Positions 11,597 to 23,080 of a stretch of DNA of 64,000 bases are shown one piece after another (position 1 is the first letter of the stretch; each line of letters opens with the position of its first letter). Below the pieces are notes generated by a model. That model did not search any database. It saw nothing but the letters and a program-made list of their open reading frames with translations, and was not told the origin of the DNA. Source of the stretch: Echinarachnius parma (lineage: Eukaryota > Echinodermata > Echinoidea > Clypeasteroida > Echinarachniidae). The position numbers and the translations under genes are program-made. Where the stretch lies: positions 1 to 64,000 of the forward strand of contig JBAMJV010010127.1 in NCBI GenBank assembly GCA_037951105.1. The letters are read 5' to 3'.

Positions 11597-12400
11597 GGGC
11601 CCATATTCATAAAAACGCATTTGCATAGTTCCTTTCCAAGTATTAGATGCAATGTCTAAGCCTACAACAAGAGCTGTTTTTAGTTGCCAACTAGGTTTAA
11701 CTTATTACGTAAGCTTTGTTAACAACTGTGTGTTGCTTACTTGGCCCTATTATTCAAATGGACATGAAATAGAACTAAAATAGTGTGATTTTAGGACTAC
11801 AGATCCTGTTCATAATCTACATCATGGTAAAAGTCTTATCTTGGCATGGCCAGATCAGGGCCCATATTCATAAAAGCCTGCTAGTTTTAGTTCTTTGCTA
11901 AGTCTACTTTAGATGGCGTGGCTAAGAATTAAACTCAAGATAGTTTAGTTGCTAACTAGGGTTAACTTATTGGGTACCTATGGCCTACACAGCAGACCCT
12001 AGTTGGGGACCAGGAAAACTGTTTGTTGCTCAATAAACTGCACATAATACACTTGGCAAGGAACTACTGTAAGCTAGCCGGGTTTTTATGAATATTGGGC
12101 CAGGTCATTCGGCGTCAAATTGATTAGCACCTGGGCCCATATTCATAAAACCTCACTAGCTCAATTCTATTCTTAGTCTATTTTATATCATGGTATTTCT
12201 TATGTATGCCACACAAATGTTTCTTAGTTACAATGGTATACCTGGGTCTCTGGGTGAGCATTAGCTACAACGTTAATCCGAGTTGGCAGCTAAAGGAAAA
12301 TGTCGATATCCTTAGCCCGATCATTGAAAATAGACATAGAAAGGAAGTTAAAGGAACTAAGCTAGTGTGGGTTTTATATGAATACAGGCAATGGTTATAG
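11597..12400. mobile_element. Cluster of GGGCCCATATTCATAAA MITEs
   Basis: Three starts of the terminus GGGCCCATATTCATAAAA occur at about 11597, 11858 and 12133. The middle copy (11858-12101, 244 bp) is complete and ends in the inverse TTTTATGAATATTGGGCC. The first and third are partial or diverged. Shared internal text includes GTGGCTAAGAATT and GCTAACTAGGGTTAAC. A further copy is at 17364-17619. Confidence 0.75.
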
Positions 12401-13024
12401 CCATTGGTAGTGCCCAGTATAAGAATTAAATTAAATAAAGCGTATGTAGGATGTCGACCTATGAGTTGAAATACATTTTTTTATTTTTTACAAGATTTGT
12501 ACAAATTATATCTCAAAGTTGATAATAATGTGTTGTTGATAATTCATAGGAAGTCGTTTTGTGTAGGCATAAAAACCACTGCCCATACCATGTTTTGTAT
12601 CTGAAAATTTGTATTGTGGTGGTATTAAATGTAATACATGTAATGTGTTTTGATTTATGAACTTATGAATCATTAAATACACTCAATTTGAAACAAGTTG
12701 AAAGCGTATTGTTATGAATGCCTCATTCATCTTATATATATTTTTTTTTGTATACAATTAAATAATCGTATACAAAATAGGATTCTGATATTGACACATA
12801 TTTTCAAAATGAACATTATTAAAATCCTTGAACCAAACTGGATATGAAATCTGAACCTAGTGCTAGGTAAAACACCCAATATATTGGTTCACTTACAAAA
12901 ATGTATGCTTATCCTATTTATGATAACAAACATGTTTGCCAGCCAGAGGTTTTTTCCCAACATAGCTACACATTCTGTATGCATTGTAGATTAAAAGTTT
13001 TGAATTCTATTTACAAGGAAAAGG

Positions 13025-13110
13025 TTAATTGAATAACTTGTCACCCAGGCAAGTAACTCGCATACAAATGGGGACATCCGGATTTCAGAAACTCAAAGGG
13101 AATGGGTTAA
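13025..13110. mobile_element. Possible diverged ultra-short TTAA element
   Basis: Starts TTAATTGAATAAC and ends GGGAATGGGTTAA, with GATTTCAGAAACTC inside as in the 80-bp family. The left end is eroded. Confidence 0.35.
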
Positions 13111-13996
13111 AGTGATCCATTAACTTTGTAAAATTCAACCAAAATCACTTGGAGCTTTCAAACTTCTCCTTTACCTTGTTGCTTGACATATGACTACAGA
13201 AGAATGAAATGGGTTTGATTTTTTAAAAATCTCCCTAATTATGGATATATTTAACATTGAATTTTAAAGCGTCTATGGGTCGCTTTCGACCATAGTCAAG
13301 AATATAAAAATTTGAATACTCCATCGTCCATAGTCTCATAATTTGGATACTTCTGGATAAAAATCACACATTGATTGTCTCCGTTTTCACTAGGTTATCA
13401 TTAATCCTTCTCTATGAAAATCTCATATCATTCGATCTCAAGAATCTTACAATGTAATTAGTGTATGTGACCGGCTACAGTAAAACCCTGCACTTGTGGG
13501 TAATTCATGTTTTGAAGAAATTGGCATTTGAAGTTCACATAATGTGTTTTTGAGTGTAAAATTGTAACAATCATATCTTCCGCAAGTATAATTGACCAAT
13601 TTGTTAGAACAAAGCCTTTCTAATGGTATGAAAATCTACATTTTTATTTTTACCTACGTACAAGTGCAGGGTTTTGCTATAGCCGGTCACATATGATTGA
13701 AGTCTCAAAATATTAGATACCGTAATGGATCACTTAAACCATTCCATCCTAAAGACACAAATGCATGTTACGCAGAATAAATCAAACGCTTACATATAAA
13801 ATATCTGTTTTATATAAAATATGAATAGTTTTATTCCTGTTAAACAGTCATTACTGATTGATATTAGTTGACAAAAATATGATTCAAGGTAGAAATTAAA
13901 GACCCATGAGAATATATACCTCATTACCATTATAGTAATAATTGAATAGTTTACGTGATTAATTTGGTATTTTCGAAAGAGGTAGGCGAAAAGCCA

Positions 13997-14150
13997 GGGG
14001 CCCATTTCATAAAACTTGTCCAATTGTAAATGTCCAATTATTGTTACATGTATACTAGCTGTCTATCAGCATTACTGCTGTTTCATCAAAACTTACAATT
14101 ATTGAAACATACATTTACAACAATTGGAAAAGTTGTATGAAACAGGGTCC
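13997..14150. mobile_element. Short palindromic MITE, GGGGCCCATTTCATAAAAC ends
   Basis: About 154 bp. The left end GGGGCCCATTTCATAAAACT faces the right end AGTTGTATGAAACAGGGTCC, with CAATTGTAAATG and its inverse just inside. A non-autonomous inverted-repeat element between the two MGST3 genes. Confidence 0.7.
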
Positions 14151-14321
14151 AGATATTGACATTTTGAGGTACCTGTAGAATTGTAGATCAACAATCAGTG
14201 TATCTATCCAGTATGTCTCAATTCACTTTAATAACGACATACAGTAATCTACTTATACAAAACACATTATTTGACAGAAATTACATGCTTTAATTGATCA
14301 CAGGCCTATTTTCCTTGTTGC

Positions 14322-14360
14322 CCTACCCCCCCCCCCCCCCCCCCCTACCCCCTCCCCCTC
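14322..14360. repeat. Poly-C / CCCCT tract
   Basis: A run of C interrupted only by TA and T bases. Low complexity, with no other feature attached. Confidence 0.8.
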
Positions 14361-14592
14361 ATATAGCTACAAAAATAATATGCTGCCAAAGAACATTGAC
14401 TTTAATACAGGTTCAATGCAAACATGCATATAGTGTGTGGCTACTCGTATCATACCAATTATAATTATGTGTTAAACTACAGCTACAAGAAAAACAAACG
14501 GGCGATTTCCAATTCTTACGAGAGAAAACCAACCCTACACGGTTATGAGGAAACTTAGCTACTACATAAAAATACTAAAACCTATAATCAAC

Positions 14593-14787
14593 TACAGTCA
14601 AACCTGTTTCAGCAGCCACCTGTCTACAGCAGCCATCCTGCCTATAAAACAGCATAGTGGCCAACAAAAATAATCAGCTGCAGAGAAAATCAGTGTTATT
14701 AAAGGAACCTGTCTATAGAGGTCCCCTGTCTACAATGTCCACATTTTTGTTTCCCTAATGTGGTCACTATACACGGGGTTGAGTGTA
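14593..14787. mobile_element. pogo/Tigger-like short element
   Basis: Left edge TACAGTCAAACCTGTTTC, right edge GGGGTTGAGTGTA, flanked by TA. The inside alternates GTCTACAG and GTCCACAT blocks. The ACAGTNAAACCT terminus with a TA target is typical of pogo/Tigger-like elements (family knowledge). Non-autonomous. Confidence 0.55.
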
Positions 14788-14861
14788 GTCGATTAGATTT
14801 GTGTGTTGTTGTTTTTGGTTATATAAATTGCAGCTGAAAGACCTATATAAGACCTATATAA

Positions 14862-15010
14862 TGCTGATAGAGGTTGTCCTGGCACCATCTGTGGAGGCCT
14901 TCCGTCGCCACCTGACGGAAGAAACGAAGTAAACACCGGAATAGACTTTTACTTGCACTTTGTAAATAAGCACCTGTGCACCCTGTGTATGCACACACAC
15001 ACACACAGTA
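14862..15010 (+). mobile_element. Possible 3' end of a truncated LINE
   Basis: A short frame reads LAPSVEAFRRHLTEETK and then stops, resembling the C-terminal tail of LINE reverse transcriptase proteins. It is followed by a CA microsatellite near 14993-15006. Too short for a firm family call. Confidence 0.35.
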
Positions 15011-15102
15011 TCTGCAAGAATCTTCAGGATTGAAGGAGGCAGATTAACCCGAAGAAGAAGATATACCGGCTACTTCCAATTTGTCCACAAATACAACAAT
15101 GC

Positions 15103-18100
15103 CTAGACAACTCCGAGGAGACGCAGGGCGTTTGTGATGGACAGTCCGATGAGACCAAGCAAGCCGATGTAGCCATAGACTCCGTTCATCCTCTTGCTTG
15201 GGTCTGAAAGAACAAGTTGAGCAAAGAAAATGATTGAACCCGTTGCTTACGGGAACCGGGTGGGCCAAGTACAAAGTCTATGGGGTTTTCATAATCATGA
15301 AGGGAACGGTTTAATGTTCAGATTAATCTTTTATTGCCATGTATATATATATAAAATAATTTATTTGATATAAATATAAATATAATATTATAAAAACACA
15401 AAATTTGATTCCAGACTCTCGAATGCACAAGACAATTGAACATTTATACACGGTATACATAGAACATTTAAAATTGAATATCATAATACTAACATCGTGT
15501 AAAATATTGTATTACATTGGCAAGCAGTTAGGTAAAAAAGATAATATCATAATTCATACAAGTATAATTGTGTGCTGGTGGAAAGGAAGATGATATTTTA
15601 CTTTGAATTGAGATAAAGCAATTACTACAGACTTGTGAAAAATGTTCAATCCTCTTTTATTTAAACAAGCTGTTAAAACGAGGTTTCTAATATTAGCAAG
15701 GTAATTTCACAGGTCCGGGTTTTAAGTACTTTATTATTTTTAAGCCCCGATACAACGAGAAATCTGATATAACGAGGTAAATTAAATGGGCCAAAGGTGC
15801 TTGTTATAATGAGGTTTCACTGTATACCTTAATTATGATCAATAACAGAATATTTCATTTATTGTTTTTAACATCAGCTATATAAAGCAAATGTACATAC
15901 TTCCAGTGTAGTAGCCATGGGCGTAGCTGATTCGGCTCACAATCCAAATCAAACCCAACACAGCTGATGCTCGCTGGAAAGGGAATAAAGATAAGAAAAA
16001 TCAATCAACTTTGAGTCTATGATTGACATGATGTGGTTACAACCTAGTTGGCTGAATGTGTATGGGTCTTACAACCTGAATGATTGAATGCCTTCATTAA
16101 AGCAATGAAGGTGTTCTGGGGGTGTATCACACAAATTGTAAGGTAAACTTCAAATTATACTGAGCCATATGAGGCCTTGGAATAAATCACATTTTAAGGG
16201 GAAAATACAAACATTTGAGACTTTTAAAGAAATTTTCCATGAAGAACATGAAATCTCTGTGATAATAGAACATATAGCAACTAATAGATTTCCATCATTT
16301 TGAGTCCATCTTGGAATTTAAGTTCAACTGATAATCTTTGTGAAATCCCCCCCCCCCCCAACTGATAATCTTTGTGAAATCCCCCGGCCCTTTTAGGGTT
16401 TAATAACGAATTAACTCATCAATGAACACGACGGGTCCACTCGTGATGACCACTTATTAGGTCTTCACTGTGTGGTCTTTGTAGACCAGTTAGAACCATC
16501 TCCTGGGATATATGATTGGAAACAAAAGATTTACAGTTCCAATGTAAATGAGCTTGTCTATAAAGACCACCTCCTTGTGAAGACCCCACATATTTAGGCC
16601 TTTATCCATCAGTGGTTTTTATCGACCCGTTATATGCAGGTGTCACTTGTATGACGCACCTCTTGACCCCCGGGAAAGGTGCGTCATTGTACCGATGTGC
16701 GTCACCCTTTTATGAACCATGACGCACCCTCCGTCAGAAAAGAGACTCACCATTAGGAAACATTGACGCATATTTGAGTCAAAATTGTGATGCACTAACT
16801 ATTTCATGCAAATGACCGACCCATGACGCACATCATTTTGCGCACCAGAAAGAAACCTTGCCAAATTACATGACGGTCCTATTGACGAACCTTAAATGTG
16901 ACGCACTCATGGTAAAGTGACCGACTATGACGCACACATGGGTCAGTCTTGTGACTGACCTTTTGCTTCCATGACGGTACTGTGCGCCATCAATAGGGGA
17001 GTACACGACGCATCCATGACGCACCTTTCTGGGGGTCAAGAGGTGCGTCATACAAATGACACCTGCATCAATGTAAGGACTGCAAAGACCACCTGCTAGT
17101 TAAGACCACTTATTCTGTCTTCATTGAGTGGTCTTTATAGACAGGTTTGACTATAGTCTATTATATAGAGTACTTACTGGGAAGCCAAGACCAGCGAGGA
17201 GCAGGAGGACCAGGAACTGAGGATAGTTCTCCAATCTGTGAAGAGATAAATAGAACAAAAGTGTCAGATTAGAAGGATTTTTGTAATACTTTTGAATCAT
17301 ACAATTCACTCTTCAACCATGAACAGAAACACTATAACACTTTAAAAAACAGTTTGTTATGCAGGGCCAACCATACTCATAAAAGCCTACTAGCTTAGTT
17401 GCATGCTAAGTCTATTTTGTCTGACGTGGCTAAGAATTTAAAAAACATTTGCACTTTTAGTTGCTAACTAGGGTTAACATGTCATATAGTAGATAATCTA
17501 AGGCTTACTCAGCTAAACCTAGCTGGGGACTAGAAAACTGTTTATTGCTCACTAAACCGTATCATTTGAAATATACTTAGCACAGAACTAAGCTAGCAGG
17601 GTTTCATGAATATGGGCCCTGGTCTCTACACTATCACGTTATTTTGCTAGTAGCCATGCAGGTCAGAAAGATGAAATATTTTTGGTTGGCTGGAAACGGA
17701 ACAACTACTGGTCCAAAATTATATCTCATTTTCATAAAGTCTCCTCTTAAAAAACCTAAATTTACTTTACTATCAAAACTGCTGTTTATGGATGAGTCTT
17801 GGGTACAAATACTTCCAGATTTGTAAATATGTGACCTTACACCACAAAACGACCAATAAGTCGGGAAAACTGATTTTGCTGATTTTGATATAACATTAGA
17901 ATAGAAGCCATTACCTTTAAAATGGTATATAATTTGTCATCTTTGGACTTAGCAAACCCTTTTAAAATGAATGCCAAAGATATGGAATATTGCTGAAGCA
18001 TTTTTAAAATAAGGGAGAAACGGGCCGCTTAAAAGATCAGTGTCTATTCAAGCACTGTTATGAGATCACATTTATTAAATGAAAAATTGATATTTAAACA

Positions 18101-19816
18101 TGATTTTCGAAGCTCAAAATGTCCCAGAAGGTAGATTAAGATATGCTTATTTAGGAAATACCAAAATCCTAAATCTCATCTTTTGAACTAATTTTTTACT
18201 ATTTTAGCTAATAAAGGAGAAACTACCACAGCGACATAACGGTCGTTTTGTGGTGTAAGGTCACATATGGTATTGTTTTAATTCTTGAATAAATTATTCT
18301 ATAGGATTACAAACTAATTACTTGTAATTAGCATTCTGATGGGCTCTTTAAATCCTAAATACTTCCAGATTCCTGAGTACTTTCAGATTTGTAAATATTG
18401 TATCAGTTGTTCTAAATAATTATTGAATAAATAAATACATTATTTCAAAGGATAGTATAAATACTTACGTATTCTGATGAGCTCTCTGGAAACAGTTGAA
18501 TATCTGGCTGTCGGGACTGTACATGGTAGGATACTGGAAAAACAATAGAAAATAATAGAAAGTCAATTAATACAACAAAAACAGTTGTTCTCTTCTTCTT
18601 CTCCTCATTTCATCTGATGAGAGCGAGATGGGTAGTCTAGGATCGAGACCCTCGATCGCATGCTGAACTCTGTCGCGTCACCGGTAATAATCAGAGCCGC
18701 CCCCCATAATAGATAGCGCCGCCAACGAGAGAGATCTGCACATCAGCAGTGATGGCTGCCACCCGACCCCCTCAGTCTCGTACATCAACTCGCTCTGCCC
18801 TCGCACGGAGTGCGCCATCTGACGGCCAATTATAATATGGCATCTAAACGATAAAACAAAGTCTGGAACAAGGACTACGAGATGGGTTGACTTTGGCTAG
18901 ATTGAATACTGCAATGTACCATCTTGTAAGTTGGAGCCCTCTATATGTTATGCACAATTTATAGATAACAATTATTTCTAATTTTGATATAGGGCCTACA
19001 GTGGAACCTCGTTATAACGATCGATGTCCTTGGGACCATGAAAATTACCTTGTTATATCTGGTTTCTCATTATATCAGGGTAAAAAAACAAAGAAATATA
19101 AAGAGCTGGGACCAGCAAAATTACCTTGTTATAAGAGGGTTTTGTTATATATCAGAGCTCTTTATAACGAGGTTCTACTGTACTGTATTCATCACTAAAA
19201 AAAGGGAGCTGCATTAGCTAAGTTTCTACAACTATTTTATTAAGTTATGCATCTATATTTTAAACATGATAATCTCTGAAGTACAAAAAAGTGACATAAT
19301 TAGCGTTCTTCTCTACTTTCTCAACCAACAATTTGTAAATATTTTTTTCCCTGAGATCAAACAGCTAAATTGCTAGTCCAATATTAGGAATCTGTTAGAA
19401 GATAAATTAAATATATAATGCTACAAATGCGTTGCTTTCTAACCTCAACTTTGTGAGTCTTCCTCGCAAACGACACACGCTCCGCGAGGTATCCGACCAT
19501 GAACATACTACCAACAGCAGTCAAAACGACATAGCCAAAGTCAAGTGGAAGATCTGCAAGTCCAGTCATTTTTATCAGAATTAGCGGCTAGAAGCTTTTT
19601 TTATTTGATTCTGAGTTTTCGACACCGAAACAATCTGTCGAAAGAAGAGAAAAATAGAAGGAATAATGCAAGAACCATTCCATTTCTCACCTCAACTTTG
19701 TATTTCTTTCGTGCACCTCCAACCTTGCCGCCCAGGTACGCGATCATGAAGGCACTTCCGACAGCAGTCAGGATCACAAAGCCGAAGTCGGCGGGTAGAG
19801 CTTCTAGGCCACTCAT
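15103..19816 (-). CDS. MGST3: Microsomal glutathione S-transferase 3 (MAPEG family), copy 2
   Basis: Five coding exons on the minus strand: 19691-19816, 18469-18533, 17178-17235, 15901-15973 and 15103-15203. Their lengths (126, 65, 58, 73, 101) are identical to those of copy 1 and encode 140 aa, all with GT-AG introns. Family role as for copy 1: glutathione conjugation and peroxide reduction in ER membranes. Seen here: N-terminus MSGLEALPADFGFVIL, loop GGARKKYKVEYPTMYS, MAPEG motif RAHQNTLENYP, hydrophobic LVLLLLAGLGF, then SYAHGYYTGNPSKRMNG, ending ALRLLGVV. This copy also lacks a C-terminal cysteine tail. A second candidate first exon of equal length lies at 19444-19569. The two genes converge with about 4.9 kb between their stops, so the pair arose by inverted duplication or duplication followed by inversion. 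Confidence 0.95.
15234..15314 (+). mobile_element. Ultra-short TTAA-type element, 81 bp
   Basis: Starts TTGAACCCGTTGCTTACGGG (left TTAA mutated to TTGA) and ends GGGAACGGTTTAA. The core GTACAAAGTCTATGGGG matches the copy at 7271-7350. It lies 30 bp into the last intron of the second MGST3 gene. Confidence 0.65.
16420..17157. mobile_element. pogo-like element carrying a nested TGACGCAC MITE
   Basis: Blocks such as GACCACTTATTAGGTCTTCA and GTGGTCTTTATAGACAGG on both sides, with the right edge GGTTTGACTATAG, look like a Tigger/pogo-type element. It was split by the 435-bp element at 16634-17068. Its left edge is not certain. Confidence 0.45.
16634..17068. mobile_element. MITE with long inverted repeats and dense TGACGCAC motifs
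   Basis: The ends ATGCAGGTGTCACTTGTATG and its near-perfect inverse continue through GACGCACC and CTCTTGACCCCC, giving arms of about 50 bp. About a dozen TGACGCAC or TGACGGT motifs in both orientations fill the 435 bp. A 61-codon frame on the minus strand is a by-product. It lies in an intron of the second MGST3 gene. Confidence 0.85.
17364..17619. mobile_element. GGGCCCATATTCATAAA MITE
   Basis: About 256 bp, left end GGGCCAACCATACTCATAAA, right end TTTCATGAATATGGGCCC. Internal GTGGCTAAGAATT and GCTAACTAGGGTTAACA match the cluster at 11597-12400. Confidence 0.8.
18590..18850 (-). mobile_element. Possible LINE 3' end, minus strand
   Basis: On the minus strand the block ends in CAGATGAAATGAGGAGAAG followed by GAA repeats, a typical tail for RTE/L2-like retrotransposons. 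It is more GC-rich than its flanks and contains no obvious coding domain. Confidence 0.3.
18997..19182. mobile_element. pogo/Tigger-like MITE, 186 bp
   Basis: Flanked by TA. Left end CAGTGGAACCTCGTTATAAC, right end TTATAACGAGGTTCTACTG. The inside has GGGACCATGAAAATTACC. The same family is at 62657-63433, where two other elements split it. Confidence 0.8.
19444..19569 (-). CDS. MGST3: Alternative first exon of the second MGST3 gene
   Basis: A 126-base exon with its own ATG (19569), encoding 42 residues from MTGLADLPLDFGYVVL to FARKTHKVE, followed by a GT donor. It lies 247 bp downstream (in gene direction) of the exon at 19691-19816, has the same length and the same splice phase, and shares a short 5' flank (TGATAAA just before ATG). 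Either exon joined to exon 2 gives a full-length protein. They differ at about a third of residues, and the basic loop reads ARKTHKVE instead of ARKKYKVE. No good acceptor precedes it, so it would need its own start site. It could also be a silent duplicate, although the frame is intact. Confidence 0.8.
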
Positions 19817-20282
19817 GGTTTATCAGCGAAGCTATTTATTATGCCGTTAGAATCTGATCATATTAAACAGTCAAGAAAGACACACACATAAATTATTACA
19901 CAACTTACTTAATACATAATATCAAATTAAACCAATCATAATTCAGTTCCAAGGAGAGAGCCAGGGGGGATCAAGGGTGGAGCAATTAAAGCTCCTTAAT
20001 TAATCCACTTGCAGAGGGGGTTTCGAGACTTTGACTTTGAGGTCATTTGTTTCATATACACACAATATTTCTTCCTATTTTCACCCAACTAGCAAACTAA
20101 AAACACTTTTTTTTAAATACCTGAACAGTTGAATATATGACGTAAATTATGCCATTGCCCCGACAGGACATAATTGCCTAATCGAATACAGCATACTGTA
20201 TGATTTTGTATGTTATATCAAGGCAAGAATTTGCCTGAATTAATGCATAATTTAATTTTAATTTTATTTTTTGGTGGGGGGT

Positions 20283-21275
20283 GGCAAATTGGAGGGCATA
20301 TTCGTGTATTAGGCCCCACCACTGCTATACTGTATACATATTATCTAAGTCCTAACCCTATATAACCCCAAACTAAACACTTAACCCTTTGAACCCTGAA
20401 TTATTTGCATATTTCGTGAGCTATACCCTGACTTATTTGACATAATCCGCATATTTGACTAATGTCAAAAATATGTCAAATTTATGAAATAAATTTTCTT
20501 TATAAGGGCCAAATATGTTTTCTTATCAATGTAGGTGACACAAATGAACATAAACTCTACCTTTACAACCAGTAGGCCACTTTTTGGTGCCAATCAGCAT
20601 AGCAATTGACATTTTGCTCCCCGATGCACAAATATTCACCCCGATGCACAAATATTCACCATCACCATCTTGACCATGACCACTTGCTCCATCGGCACAC
20701 CGTCTATGATCTACCCCGCTTGTACCGGGCTGGAGGTGCTTAGGAACCGCTAAATCCACCACCATAGCCGCTGCAACCTCATCCTCCGTATCCATTTTAT
20801 CCTCAAAATCACTACCCTGACAATATTCAGAGTCATCAATGTCTTCCGCGGATTCTCCCAGTATTAGTGCACGAGCACTAACTGTTTTTCTTGCCATTTT
20901 CCCCGCATTTTTCACTTTTTCTCCGATCAAAATGCAAGAAAACTGTGCCTGCTATATCACAAGTCCGTATAAAGCCGTAACTGATCTTCACCTGATCAAA
21001 AGGGGGGGGTCACATGTCGAGCTGAAAATAAGTCACATGACGTGAGGCCTCTAAAGCGGCCTCTAGGGTTATTTTACTTTCTCAGCGAGGCCGCAAAAGC
21101 GGCCTGCAGGGTTCAAAGGGTTAACCATATAACCCTAATTTGGTGGCTATAGGTCAGATTAATGGCTATAGGTCAGATTTAGTGGCTATAGGTCAGATTT
21201 AGTGGCTATAACTTGGCTACATAAGACATACAGTATAGCAGTGGTGGGGGCCTAATACACGATATTGCCAATTGG
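20283..21275. mobile_element. Outer inverted-repeat element split by a piggyBac-like insertion
   Basis: The left arm runs ATTCGTGTATTAGGCCCCAC then CACTGCTATACTGTA. The right arm is its inverse with one extra C. Arms are about 40 bp or more. The right half holds three to four tandem copies of GTGGCTATAGGTCAGATT at about 21141-21215. The piggyBac-like element at 20385-21120 sits inside, so this element is older. Confidence 0.75.
20385..21120 (-). mobile_element. piggyBac-like element with transposase N-terminal fragment
   Basis: Flanked by TTAA at 20381-20384 and 21121-21124. Left end CCCTTTGAACCCTG and right end CAGGGTTCAAAGGG form perfect 14-bp inverted repeats. A minus-strand frame (20526-20930) starts near ATGGCAAGAAAAACAG and encodes an acidic stretch (ILGESAEDIDDSEY, then SDFEDKMDTEDE) like the N-terminus of piggyBac transposases. 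The DDD catalytic core is absent, so the copy is an internally deleted, non-autonomous derivative of about 736 bp. Confidence 0.8.
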
Positions 21276-22471
21276 AGAATCCCCCTCCCATTAATATTCT
21301 ATTATTTCTTACAAGTTCATTAAAATGACATGTCATAAAGAAAACAATAATTTATCTACAACTGAAACATAAACAAAAAACACTTGATCAGATCATTCAT
21401 AGTACAAATTGCCTTCACTTTTTTTTGTACCAACTCGGCTCAGCTCCGCCCATCAACAATAATATGACGCGACATACAACTCAGATTATTGTTCATGATA
21501 TTCAGATATTATGCTGTTTTTTTACAAGCCCTAATTCTCACAAATGCACACCTCACATGCACCCCTTTATACCAATTATCTAGATTCTGTATCGTGCTGA
21601 AGTGAATTGAGTACGATACTACGACCATAAGCGTATTGTACACAATATTATATCTTGTCATGTTATATCAAGGAGATACCTCCTTGGTTATATAATATGT
21701 CTGCACTCAGTAACATATAATTTCAGCGGTAGATATATGTTTCAGCGGTAGAATAGCTCATAGACATATGTTACAATTACCAAATCTATTCAATCGAGCA
21801 TCATGAACATTACTATGATTCTATGAAACGAAGTATAATAGTAAGGAGCTCATACCTGGATCGTTCCTTGTCTGATTTGTTGTTGGACAGTCGAAACTGA
21901 TGACCGCACTGTTCAAGGAGCTAGAAATTGTGCATGTGGAAACGTGTAGATAGGCATTGGCCCATTGCAGACATTGTACCTGTGCATGCACAAAAAGGGC
22001 GTCTTACTCTTAGCTGCACCAAACAATGGTATCATGATTCAGCAAATTTTTTTTTTTTCCACCGAAGATATACATTATAATATGCCTGGTGCATTTAGGG
22101 GCCTTGCAAAGTTAAACAAATTTCAAACATACAAATTAGATTTGGAAGTGGGTGGGTGGGTCCAGGGCCATTTTGGATAAAAACAAAAACAAAATTGGAA
22201 CCCCAACCCCCCCCCCCCCCCCAAAAAAAAAAAATTAGTGTCAAAAGCTGCACTTTACTCGTCTCCCGCCACAATAGTGCTGGGACCCGGAAGGAATGTC
22301 AGGATCGGAACCGGTCCGGAATGGTCCGGATAAAAAAAAAAAAGTTTGCATATAGCGGGGTGGGTGGGTGATGGGGTGAGCTCTATCCAAATTTTATTTG
22401 GATGTTTTGAATTTTTAAAAAACTTTGCAAGGCCCCTTAGACTGTACTTTTGTATGAGCATCTCCCACCCT
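21276..22471. other. Intergenic, no gene seen
   Basis: AT-rich with short low-complexity tracts: poly-T near 22048, C-run then A-run at 22206-22232, and A-run near 22332. The inverted text GGGCCTTGCAAAGTT (22097) and AAACTTTGCAAGGCCCC (22420) suggests another short inverted-repeat element at about 22090-22440. No coding sequence recognised. Confidence 0.4.
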
Positions 22472-22594
22472 AGACCGAAAAATCAGTCTAATATCCACTG
22501 AGACAGTGTTTCATTATCATTTTACACTATCTTATTCCCTCTTCATATTGTTCTGTATTATCAATAAACAAATCAGATCAGTGGCGTATATATA

Positions 22595-23046
22595 AATAAT
22601 AATAATAATAATAGACATTTATATAGCGCATATTGCAAAGAGCCTCTAAGCGCTTAACATATTTACATACAAATTAACACAATTAACAAAAACTAAATCT
22701 TTAGAGTATAAACATACATATATATATAAACAAAATTAACTATCAAGAAAAGCTAACTTAAACAAATGAGTTTTTAATCTTGATTTGAAAGTATCTACAT
22801 TGTGTGAAGTGCGAATGTTGAGGGGTAGATTGTTCCACAAGAAAGAAGCGGCGTAAGAAAATGATCTTTCACCATAGTATTTTGAGGTAATTCGTTGTGT
22901 GCATTCCAGGAGTGACTGAGTAGATGATCGTAATGTTCGAGTAGGAGTGTAGTGGTGGATTAGATCTGTTAAATAGGTAGGAGCGAGGCCATGATAGGCT
23001 TTGAAAGTAATGAGAAGGATTTTGTAGATGATACGAAAGCGCGGTC
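22595..23046 (-). mobile_element. 5'-truncated LINE, C-terminal end of reverse transcriptase protein
   Basis: The minus strand encodes the conserved C-terminal tail of CR1/L2-type LINE proteins: FRIIYKILLITFKAYHGLAP, YLTDLIHHYTPTRTLRSS, YYGERSFSYAASFLWNNLP, then FKSRLKTHLFKLAF and a stop. The 3' untranslated part ends in an ATT microsatellite tail (22595-22612). The catalytic core is missing, so it is a dead fragment. The same 3' tail sequence occurs at 62470-62562 on the plus strand. Confidence 0.85.
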
Positions 23047-23055
23047 TGACTGCAT

Positions 23056-23080
23056 GGGGGGGGGGGGGGGGGGGGGGGGG
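23056..23080. repeat. Poly-G tract, 25 bases
   Basis: Pure G run abutting the 5' truncation point of the LINE fragment. Capable of G-quadruplex formation on the plus strand. Confidence 0.9.
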
